Source: a virus
Direction: 5' to 3' (one strand)
Virus record (IMG/VR): IMGVR_UViG_3300035099_000591
Location: 1-27,257 of that record
Length of the DNA stretch: 27,257 nt
How positions within the stretch are numbered: the stretch's first letter is position 1; the number at the start of each line of letters is the position of its first letter. A program made the position numbers and the translations under genes. Below are positions 20,954 through 27,257 of the stretch, one piece after another. The notes beneath the pieces are model-generated. The model was not told the DNA's origin. It made no database searches and saw nothing but the letters and a program-made list of their open reading frames with translations.

Positions 20954-23900
20954 TTAAGCGCCTCTGTCCTCCCTTTCGTTAGTCCTTTGTTCTACATCCT
21001 TTCCTGTATCACCGACTAGCTGTTCACCCATATGTTCGGCTTCTTGTTCTTCCTCTTCTCCATCGGTCTCTATTACATCCCAATGCCTAGAGCACTTGGT
21101 CTTAAAAGGATGTATCTCATATTGAACCTTCAGAGCACCAGTTTCTACTCCCAAAGGATCTGGTGTTTCAACAAGCTCAAATGCACCTGTTTTTTCACTC
21201 TCATAAATGCGGTATAAGAAAAACCTACTACGATTGTTCTGTGCACATGTCAATTCATTTCCACCAAGAGTGACTGCACCCACGCTATTGACTCTTCCCT
21301 TAACCTCAATAAATCTCTCTATAAGTTTTGAATCAGCCTTAGATTTGAAATTCTCTAAGTCCTCCTTGCTATTGAAACTCAATATATCACATCCGAATGC
21401 TTCAGAACCTTGAAAGTGCGATACCTTTTCAGCAAAGCGTCCTTGTGCCTTTTCGAATTCTATAGCCAGATTCTCAGCTCTGTCAGGGTTCACTGGCGAT
21501 CTTCTTGTCGATATGGTACTCTTTGGCTTTGCATTTACCATTACTCGTCGCTTAATTTCACGTGACTGCACAATTTGCACTTGATCGCCTCCACTTACAC
21601 TAACAGGTCCGACAGAAGCAGAACGAACAAGACTAAGTTCACTCTCTGATTCGGTTTTACTTATGGGTAATGATGTTAGTGATGGCTGGGAAAGTTCTGG
21701 GGCTTGTAGAGGTATCAGAGGTGGTTTTGCAAACTCTTCTTCTTCAGAAACAATAGGCAAATTCATTAACTCTTCCGCTTTTTTTAGTCTTCCATCTCCT
21801 GAACCTCCAGTTATTTTATCCAACAAAACACCCAGTCTTACATTGGAACACGTGGCAAGTCTAGCAATGTCTCCACCGATTTCGACTTTGAGGATGTTGG
21901 TAATGACGTCACCTAATGCGTCAGCGATTATCTCATCCCTGATGAAGGGCTTGTCGTACTCTAATGGCTCTGCCACCAGATAGACGACCGAATCAACGAC
22001 AATAGACTCACTTGGTTGCAAGGTAATCTCTTTTTCCTCATTGCCAATATTGAGGGAACATTTCGCAGATCTGCAAAGCTTTACCTTAAGTTGTCTTAGG
22101 GATCTTAACTCAGAACGATCCGAATCCTCTTCCACACGAAGCGCGTAGATATACGGCTTTAGCCTATCTACTTCCTTTTGAAAGTCGTGAGAACAAGGAT
22201 GTTCTTCAAAGTCTCTAATCTTGATGTTTGCTGTAGAAAGACTGAAAGGTTCAACACCGAAAAATTTTTTCACCTTTGCAGCTCCTCGACGCCTGTCAAG
22301 ATCTAATGACGGAAACAGCCTCAACATGGATTGAGGTAGTGTAGGATTTTCAAAATAGTAAAGTTCGTCTACTGGAAAATAGCCTGTTTTTTCACCAAGT
22401 CGTCCAAACATTTTGCCTTCTTTTATGAATTTGTCATATTTTTCTCCTGACGGAGTCTCCGAATCGCCTCCTCTGGCAATCAAAGCACGGTATACGGAAC
22501 GAGCTACTTTTCCTTCTGGGTCTTTCTGTGGTAGTTCCAGAAGTATTTCATAGAACGAATCCCAAGGCAGTTCATCCAATTCTGTGACTACACCAGCCGT
22601 TGTTAAAGCATTCTTTAGAGTCGCCCTGTCGACTTTCATGTTTTTCAATAGAGGATGCTCTAGGCTCAACGAGGGATAGCCAACCAACGCAGAAACCTCC
22701 TTAGAAACGCCTCTTGCGAGGGTGCAAATAGAAGGACTCTGTTTTTCACCGTTTACGAGGGGAATCCATTTTGTATTCTTCAGAACCCATAGAGGATAAG
22801 ATGGCAAGACTCGATCTTCAACTTGTCGTCTATACTGTTTGTAAGGAGGAGAGATCGTAAGTTTAGCATCGATGTCTCCCGAAGTTCTCCAAGAACTCAG
22901 CTTTTCGCTAGATCGCACAATCCAAGCAATGATTGCGTGAGGGTCTGCTTTTATGAGGACATCTTCCAAACGGTCGAGAGTACTGACATTAATCATTCTT
23001 GGGTACATCCGTCTTGCTTCGTCCTTATTATGAACGATGACATCTTCGAATTTGGCAGGATACTGAAGCCCCTCCAAGACATAATCGAGAAATTCACTCC
23101 TACCTTTTTCGATTTTGACAACTCTTGGCAGTTCGGCAACTCCTAGCCAACATAGGAATGACTTTATTTCATTAATCTCTCCTTGTAAGCCAAGTTCTAC
23201 AGGACTTGCTACAAAAGACCCACCTATCGCTCCATAAAAGTATTCAAGTAATTCACCGCCAGGATATTCTTTCCCCAAATAGAGTGAATTGGCAGATCGA
23301 AAACTTCCTTCCCGAGCAGGTAGTATAACATTAATTGTTTCTGGAAGAGTTGGTATCTCTTCAGGTTTCTGGGCTGAATATAAAGCCCATACTGCCTGGA
23401 GCATCTCTTGTCTCAGTTTGAGCTCTTTATCAGGTTCCTCTTTTACACGCCTGTTAGTCTCTGCAACTATCGCAGACGCTAATGCCGCCATGCTGTATTC
23501 TTGAACTTCAAACGCCCTTAGTTTGGAAACAAGTTCCCTTACTCTTGTCAATCTGAACTTCTCTTTTAAGAGTGTAGCTAATTCTGAATTCATTATTCGT
23601 TGTTGAAACCACTCAGGAAGTGAAAATTTCTTTCCTTCTGGCGGTAGCAGTGCTCTAGTACCAGCAGGGATAAGCACTCCATTCTCGTCCATCAAAAGGT
23701 CTGGTGGACTTAGGTCATCTTTCACTATCCGATTTTCTATGAGGCGATAAATAATCTCTGCACGCGTGCCCATTGAGATTGTAGTTCTTGATAGTTTGTT
23801 AAGCCTCTGCTTCAAATCATCGTATTTGATGGGTTCAACTCCAATATCACTAAGTCGCTTTCTCAAGAATTCATCTTCAGTATATAGACAAATATCTTCG

Positions 23901-25258
23901 AATTCTTCACTTACCAGTAAATCGTCAAAATCACCATCAATCAACTTAGCGTTTTTTGCGGATTCAAACTCTTTAGATCGAACAGGAACTATCTTACGAG
24001 ACGTAATTTCGTCCTTCAACTTTTCTTCAAATCCTAGTTTTAACAGAACAGGGTCGATATCACCTCGGGGAGTAACGCTAAGTAAGGCACTCCACGGATT
24101 CTCCGGATCTACTAATTTCTCAGTGGAATCTGCAATAAGCTTCGCGAGCCTACTAGCTATGAACCTGTTGATGTCGCTTTCTATCAAGTGTTGTCTGTTG
24201 TCTGTGAGTTCAAACGTTGTATGTGCAATTAGTGGAAATGGAAAGAGAACTTCTGTAGGGAAATATACAAACAAGCGATACGTCTTTAAATCCTTATGTA
24301 AGGTTGCCAGCTTTATCTCATATCTTGATGCGAGTGGTTGATCAGGTCTTCGATATTCCTTTGGAATCTCGCCAGAGTCTGAGAACAATCTCCAGACTTG
24401 ACGTTCTTTACTTTCTGGATTAATTATTACTTCATTTTCATGTCGTTTTACGTCCCACATCACGTTCGTTTCTGGAGTCACTATTTCTAATCGTTCCAGA
24501 TATTGTAGAAATAGAAGAATCTCTGGTCCAATGCTTTCAATCTGTTTTTGAACTTTTCTACAAGTTTCTTCTGCTTTGTCAAAAACTAGACAAATGATCG
24601 TATCATACCCATTGTTATATAACTCGTAAAGAGTTTGATGTGTCTCCGCGCTGAGCATATTTTTGCTGCCAGCGGAATCAAAAAAATATGGAATACTTAA
24701 GGTAGCAATTGGATGAAGTAATCCTTCTTGCTCAACCTTTTCTACTTTTTTTCTAACTTTGGTGTTCTTATCCATTAGGTCTTTAAGCCATTCTATGGCC
24801 CTCTTTTCAGAGAAACCAATTGATAGCTTGCCACTCAGTATCACAATCGAAGACGCCCATCCGAGAACAGACCGAAATCCAAGTCCTCTGTATCCTATGC
24901 AACGACCTCTCTGAAACTGTTTAGGGCTATTGTCGCTAACCATCAGCGACTTAATTCCTTCGGGACTAAAAGGAATGCCTGTGTTTGCTATATATAGAGC
25001 ATTAGGAGTAAGTTTTATGAGCATCTTATTTGGTTTGGAATATTCCGCTCCTGAATCGTCTGCATTTTGAACTAACTCTAACAGTTCTCTACCTTCATAG
25101 CTACTGGCATGACTTCTTTCTCTATTGTAACTTGAAGTCAGCTCATCAGGATCGCTCCCAAACACCTCTTTTCTTTCGTCTAATCGATCATTTAGCCAGT
25201 TTTCCCAATCCCTCTCGGACCACTTTTGCCATGCTGTCCATTCAGATGTTGACGACAT
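20954..25258 (-). CDS. Giant sacsin/NO VEIN-like GHKL ATPase with C-terminal NOV_C (DUF3883) nuclease-like domain
   Basis: About 1434 residues from ATG 25258, preceded by GAGGG; a TTG eight codons earlier (25282) is less likely. Numbering below is from the TTG. Residues about 50-250 hold a GHKL ATPase: ELLELVQNADDSG (66-78, Asn73 for Mg), LYIANTGIPFSPEGI (96-110) and IGYRGLGFRSVLGW (129-142). A long middle of about 1000 residues has no family I can name; it resembles the extended bodies of sacsin-like proteins. Residues about 1270-1390 match NOV_C: a helix (EFEKAQGRFAEKV), GCDIL (Asp1299), RFIEVKGRV (Glu1326, Lys1328), NELTCAQ and FFLYRIY, a PD-(D/E)XK pattern. An acidic tail follows. Similar ATPase-nuclease proteins occur in prokaryotic defence settings. 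It stands convergent to the viral genes with its own promoter region. Confidence 0.82.
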   Translation of the reverse strand: MSSTSEWTAWQKWSERDWENWLNDRLDERKEVFGSDPDELTSSYNRERSHASSYEGRELLELVQNADDSGAEYSKPNKMLIKLTPNALYIANTGIPFSPEGIKSLMVSDNSPKQFQRGRCIGYRGLGFRSVLGWASSIVILSGKLSIGFSEKRAIEWLKDLMDKNTKVRKKVEKVEQEGLLHPIATLSIPYFFDSAGSKNMLSAETHQTLYELYNNGYDTIICLVFDKAEETCRKVQKQIESIGPEILLFLQYLERLEIVTPETNVMWDVKRHENEVIINPESKERQVWRLFSDSGEIPKEYRRPDQPLASRYEIKLATLHKDLKTYRLFVYFPTEVLFPFPLIAHTTFELTDNRQHLIESDINRFIASRLAKLIADSTEKLVDPENPWSALLSVTPRGDIDPVLLKLGFEEKLKDEITSRKIVPVRSKEFESAKNAKLIDGDFDDLLVSEEFEDICLYTEDEFLRKRLSDIGVEPIKYDDLKQRLNKLSRTTISMGTRAEIIYRLIENRIVKDDLSPPDLLMDENGVLIPAGTRALLPPEGKKFSLPEWFQQRIMNSELATLLKEKFRLTRVRELVSKLRAFEVQEYSMAALASAIVAETNRRVKEEPDKELKLRQEMLQAVWALYSAQKPEEIPTLPETINVILPAREGSFRSANSLYLGKEYPGGELLEYFYGAIGGSFVASPVELGLQGEINEIKSFLCWLGVAELPRVVKIEKGRSEFLDYVLEGLQYPAKFEDVIVHNKDEARRMYPRMINVSTLDRLEDVLIKADPHAIIAWIVRSSEKLSSWRTSGDIDAKLTISPPYKQYRRQVEDRVLPSYPLWVLKNTKWIPLVNGEKQSPSICTLARGVSKEVSALVGYPSLSLEHPLLKNMKVDRATLKNALTTAGVVTELDELPWDSFYEILLELPQKDPEGKVARSVYRALIARGGDSETPSGEKYDKFIKEGKMFGRLGEKTGYFPVDELYYFENPTLPQSMLRLFPSLDLDRRRGAAKVKKFFGVEPFSLSTANIKIRDFEEHPCSHDFQKEVDRLKPYIYALRVEEDSDRSELRSLRQLKVKLCRSAKCSLNIGNEEKEITLQPSESIVVDSVVYLVAEPLEYDKPFIRDEIIADALGDVITNILKVEIGGDIARLATCSNVRLGVLLDKITGGSGDGRLKKAEELMNLPIVSEEEEFAKPPLIPLQAPELSQPSLTSLPISKTESESELSLVRSASVGPVSVSGGDQVQIVQSREIKRRVMVNAKPKSTISTRRSPVNPDRAENLAIEFEKAQGRFAEKVSHFQGSEAFGCDILSFNSKEDLENFKSKADSKLIERFIEVKGRVNSVGAVTLGGNELTCAQNNRSRFFLYRIYESEKTGAFELVETPDPLGVETGALKVQYEIHPFKTKCSRHWDVIETDGEEEEQEAEHMGEQLVGDTGKDVEQRTNEREDRGA

Positions 25259-25375
25259 ATCCATCCCTCTTGAAAATGGCAATGCTATCTAACAATCATA
25301 ATAACGCAATGTATTATTATTTATTACTCAAAGGCTCATTTATCAAAAGCGCGCGCGTGCGACTCAAGCATGTAG

Positions 25376-25549
25376 CGACCTCTTGGATATGATTCTAAAC
25401 AAAGTTACCTGCCTGAGCCAGAGCTTAACAAAGTTAAAATACTTGATTGGAAGCTGAGCGAATTAGGTTATGTTGTAATTCTGAAAACAATCCGTAAGCC
25501 TTGGTGGGAAAATCAGTTAGGTCCCTCTAACTTTTGCCACAATAGGTAA
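25376..25549 (+). pseudogene. Possible gene remnant without start codon
   Basis: A 57-codon open frame between TAG and TAA with protein-like content (SYLPEPELNKVKILDWKLSE, then LGYVVILKTIRKPWWENQ) but no ATG, GTG or good start at its beginning. It looks like the internal part of a decayed gene brought in or cut during insertion of the neighbouring block. I do not recognise the parent family. Confidence 0.3.
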
Positions 25550-25615
25550 AGTTTAGTCTGCAACAGAAAACCACACACCTTGATTAAAAGCCTAAATTTC
25601 CGCACTCTTTAGGTT

Positions 25616-25653
25616 CTGTTAACTTGATGGGTGATTGTTATCCTTGTTAACAG
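25616..25653. repeat. Inverted repeat CTGTTAAC/GTTAACAG
   Basis: Perfect 8-base arms at 25616-25623 and 25646-25653, 22 bases apart, each containing the palindrome GTTAAC. GGGTGAT occurs as a direct repeat at 25629-25635 and 25655-25661. This could be an operator for the small rightward gene at 25731, or a recombination scar. Confidence 0.4.
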
Positions 25654-25730
25654 TCGGGTGATGATAGCTTCAATCAATGCTGAGATAAAACACGAAAAGC
25701 ATTTAACTTGAATTCTTCATACCTTTGAGT

Positions 25731-25952
25731 ATGACTGCAAGTAGTAGAGGGCCAATAAGCAACCTTCTGGTCGCATCTATCGCATTTTTCATCGTTGGTG
25801 TATTAGCTTTGGGATTTTACATCAACAGTAAATTAGACTTTCTCTTTGCGTTATACACTACTTTTTTGTTCATGTTAGCGTTCGCATTCTTAGGTGTTTA
25901 TCTTGTTGAGCGATATAGAAAGAAACACGGTTCGCTTATGAGCACTCGATGA
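25731..25952 (+). CDS. Small membrane protein, two transmembrane helices
   Basis: A 73-residue protein from ATG 25731 (TTG 25725 is an alternative). Hydrophobic segments cover about residues 11-30 (LVASIAFFIVGVLALGFYI) and 36-57 (FLFALYTTFLFMLAFAFLGV), followed by a basic tail (VERYRKKHG) expected in the cytoplasm. No family is recognised. It stands between the inverted repeat and a decayed transposase, so it may be a host gene or accessory cargo. Confidence 0.5.
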   Translation: MTASSRGPISNLLVASIAFFIVGVLALGFYINSKLDFLFALYTTFLFMLAFAFLGVYLVERYRKKHGSLMSTR

Positions 25953-25973
25953 CGAATTTGGAATGAAGTATCA

Positions 25974-26192
25974 TTATTTGCGAGAAGCGTTCTGAATGAG
26001 AGTTAACCATTTGTTCTTTCCTTCAATTCTTATTCCACAAGCTTCCGCCGGAGTCTTACCATCTAAGGCTTCGTGCGGTCTTACAAAATTGTGGAACATT
26101 TGGTAGCCTTTGAGAATTGGCGTGTCTTCTTTCTTTAGTCCTCTCATTACTTTCTCTCTGTCTCTCACTTCTCATTGAAGCGTCCTTTCATA
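25974..26192 (-). pseudogene. Decayed DDE transposase, C-terminal fragment (IS6/IS240-like)
   Basis: The leftward frame carries the end of a rve-type DDE transposase: RDREKVMRGLKKED, then YQMFHNFVRPHEALDGKTPA and EACGI, the conserved helix after the last catalytic Glu seen in archaeal IS6/IS240-like transposases. Upstream the same frame reads NRYERTLQ, a TGA stop, then EVRDRE, where an intact copy would have an 'N..ER..GT.RDRE' run; a TAG stop lies just before that. The N-terminal two thirds, with the first catalytic Asp residues, is absent, so it cannot be active. A GTG at 26168 gives a 64-codon frame, but I treat it as a remnant. No terminal inverted repeats were identified. Confidence 0.7.
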
Positions 26193-26200
26193 GCGGTTGC

Positions 26201-26395
26201 TTAGGCTTTTCTATAGCCTTTTCCTTTTTGGTACTTTAGTGTGAAGCTGTGTTTTCCGTTTTTGGTGTACTCTCTAAATTTTGTACCACAGTTACTACAT
26301 ACGTAGGCTTCAGCTTTGAAATCTCTGTACTTCCATGTTTTGTCCGGTTTGATCACTTCCTTTTTGCAATTCGGGCACTTCACCATAGCGATCAC
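26201..26395 (-). CDS. Small zinc-ribbon protein
   Basis: A protein of about 61-64 residues; ATG at 26386 (MVKCPNCK) is the likely start, with ATG 26395 nine bases earlier as an alternative. CPNC (near residue 4) and CSNC about 26 residues later form a two-knuckle zinc ribbon. Between them is KPDKTWKYRDFKAEAYV, and after it a basic segment (KFREYTKNGKHSFTLKYQKG). Small zinc ribbons of this layout are common in archaea, usually as nucleic-acid-binding or transcription-associated proteins, but none can be named here. It ends just before the decayed transposase. Confidence 0.6.
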   Translation of the reverse strand: MIAMVKCPNCKKEVIKPDKTWKYRDFKAEAYVCSNCGTKFREYTKNGKHSFTLKYQKGKGYRKA

Positions 26396-26454
26396 ATGTT
26401 GCTTATCTGTTTATTTTGGCTTAAAACGCTTTGCAGTATATTCCAGGCTGAGCC

Positions 26455-26742
26455 TCAAGAAGCATGGTCATGTTTCTTTTTCCTTAATGTTTCTTTAAGA
26501 TATTTTGCCAAGTCTTTTCCCTCTTGGGTTAATTCATAAATTCGGCCTCGTTTTAGCTCAGGAGTGAGACAGATTGCGATGTTAAATTCTTGTAAGTCGT
26601 TTAGTGTTTTGCTTACGTGGCTTAAGTAAAGACTGACATCCACTGCTATTTGCTTTGGTGTTTTTGGTTCAGCCAATAGGCTGATAACAACCTTTTTTCT
26701 ATAATCGCTTGAAATCAGATACCCGTACTTTTTCCAGTCCAA
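26455..26742 (-). CDS. Archaeal winged-helix transcriptional regulator
   Basis: A 95-residue protein starting at TTG 26742. It follows a common archaeal winged-helix pattern: MDWKKYGYLISSDYRKKVVI, then PKTPKQIAVDVSLYLSHVSK with the recognition helix, LNDLQEFNIAICLTPELKRG and a wing RIYELTQEGKDLAKYL, and a basic C-terminal tail. The D-W-x-x-Y-G-x-[LV]-x-S-x-x-R lead makes the TTG start credible, since a normal family N terminus begins exactly there. It probably binds as a dimer. It is divergent from the gene at 26875 with TATA-like elements between them, and may regulate one or both. Confidence 0.75.
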   Translation of the reverse strand: MDWKKYGYLISSDYRKKVVISLLAEPKTPKQIAVDVSLYLSHVSKTLNDLQEFNIAICLTPELKRGRIYELTQEGKDLAKYLKETLRKKKHDHAS

Positions 26743-26787
26743 TTTCTGCGTCTTCTTGAATAACTTTATTTATTAGTGTTGTGCAGC

Positions 26788-26845
26788 TTTTATATAGAAG
26801 TAACTACGTAATAGATACACATTAAATACAGCAATTCATATAAAA
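26788..26845. promoter_or_regulatory. Divergent TATA-like elements
   Basis: TTTTATATAG at about 26788-26797 can serve the leftward regulator at 26742 (about 45 bases before its start). CATATAAAA at 26837-26845 lies about 30 bases before ATG 26875, giving a short or absent leader for the rightward gene, as is usual in archaea. Confidence 0.5.
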
Positions 26846-26874
26846 AACCTCAACCAATTAGATAGGGAAAAGTC

Positions 26875-27257
26875 ATGCCAAAAACTTATTGGTACTTTAA
26901 ACTGTTCAATAGTATCAAAGAAAAGCACGAAGTTGACTTTGCAGAACTTGAACTGCTCAGCCTATTCGGAAAGGTTGAAAGAGTTAGAAATTTCGTAGAC
27001 ATCCTATCCACTACTCCTTTTGAGTTTTTTATCAAAGATGTGAGAATTCAAGATTATTTGGCTCACGAGCTTCCCTATGGCGAGTATCAGGGCTTTTATG
27101 CTGAACGCGATGATATCATTGACGCTTCAATAGCCATAAGAAGACTTGCTTATATTCGGGAGTTCTTTGTGGCGGTGCAATTTGATGACCCAGGGCTTCT
27201 GTTGCAAAAGATGTTTCCATCAGGTGAAATTGGCAAGAACGTGCAATACTTTACGAA
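26875..27257 (+). CDS. Unrecognised protein, N-terminal part (cut by window edge)
   Basis: ATG 26875 opens a frame still open at 27257, giving about 127 visible residues. The protein begins YWYFKLFNSIKEKHEVDFAE and continues with LLSLFGKVERVRNFVDILST, PFEFFIKDVRIQDYLAHELP and IRRLAYIREFFVAVQF. The mix of strand and helix, with an Arg-Leu-Ala-Tyr-x-x-x-Glu-like segment, recalls the THUMP-containing N terminus of archaeal Trm-G10/Trm11-type tRNA methyltransferases, but this is weak and no methylase motif is in the window. It looks like a chromosomal gene rather than a viral one. A TATA-like element stands about 30 bases before the start. Confidence 0.6.
   Translation, partial: MPKTYWYFKLFNSIKEKHEVDFAELELLSLFGKVERVRNFVDILSTTPFEFFIKDVRIQDYLAHELPYGEYQGFYAERDDIIDASIAIRRLAYIREFFVAVQFDDPGLLLQKMFPSGEIGKNVQYFT

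Larger units (their letters stand above)
25259..25730. other. Gene-poor region holding a remnant and repeats
   Basis: This stretch separates the leftward NOV-type gene from a small rightward gene. Nearest the NOV start it is very AT-rich (about 25290-25325) and probably holds its promoter. At 25349-25361 is a 13-base run of alternating G/C with one T (GCGCGCGCGTGCG). A gene remnant (25376-25549) and an inverted repeat (25616-25653) follow. No complete gene is visible. Confidence 0.45.

Noticed and set aside
23766-24341. Rightward 191-codon frame inside the NOV-type gene
   Set aside because: Very Ser-rich, antisense to a well-supported large gene, and typical of a shadow frame.
25974-26168. 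Intact small transposase gene from GTG 26168
   Set aside because: Similarity continues upstream of the GTG through in-frame stop codons, and the catalytic core is missing, so it is a remnant.

Overview
The window reads as an archaeal tailed-virus (head-tail, HK97-fold) genome or provirus, with a large defence-type gene and host-like or mobile-element debris on its right side. Archaeal origin is supported by several winged-helix regulators of archaeal type, an ABC ATPase-acetyltransferase fusion of the COG2401 type, TATA-like promoter elements close to start codons, and small zinc-ribbon proteins. A Bathyarchaeia-like host is my guess from the look of the proteins, not something the sequence proves. 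No integrase, replication protein or complete attachment-site pair is visible, so whether this is an integrated provirus or a free genome joined to other DNA is open.

Layout. 1-686: a winged-helix regulator running off the left edge and a small two-helix membrane protein, both leftward. 714-5933: rightward head module: a small ribbon-helix-helix-like protein, portal, small membrane protein, multidomain prohead protease, scaffold-like coiled coil, decoration protein and a major capsid protein of the encapsulin/linocin M18 family. A tRNA-Leu-derived segment and three direct repeats interrupt this module at 3959-4121. 6037-6294: a rightward winged-helix protein. 6281-8690: leftward packaging operon (unknown protein, two-helix membrane protein, small terminase, large terminase). 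8691-8838: a symmetric divergent promoter. 8839-17666: rightward neck/tail module: connector, head-closure protein with an inserted alpha/alpha-barrel glycosidase-like domain, tail terminator with an inserted beta-sandwich, tail tube, tail assembly chaperone with a canonical -1 frameshift site, HK97 gp10-like protein, short tape measure, and a hub-fibre fusion. 17663-20753: ABC ATPase-GNAT protein, then a set of small accessory genes (coiled coil, C2H2-like finger, HExxH zincin, Cys-rich protein).

20954-25258 (leftward) is a roughly 1430-residue GHKL ATPase of the sacsin/NO VEIN type with a C-terminal NOV_C (DUF3883) nuclease-like domain, the best candidate here for a little-described conflict system. 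To its right lie a gene remnant, a strong inverted repeat, a small membrane protein, a decayed transposase, a zinc-ribbon protein, a second winged-helix regulator, and the start of a gene running off the right edge.

How it fits together: portal, protease, scaffold, decoration protein and capsid protein build the head; terminase fills it through the portal; connector, closure and terminator proteins form a neck that appears to carry extra carbohydrate-interacting domains; chaperone, tube and tape measure build a short tail; and the hub-fibre protein contacts the host surface.
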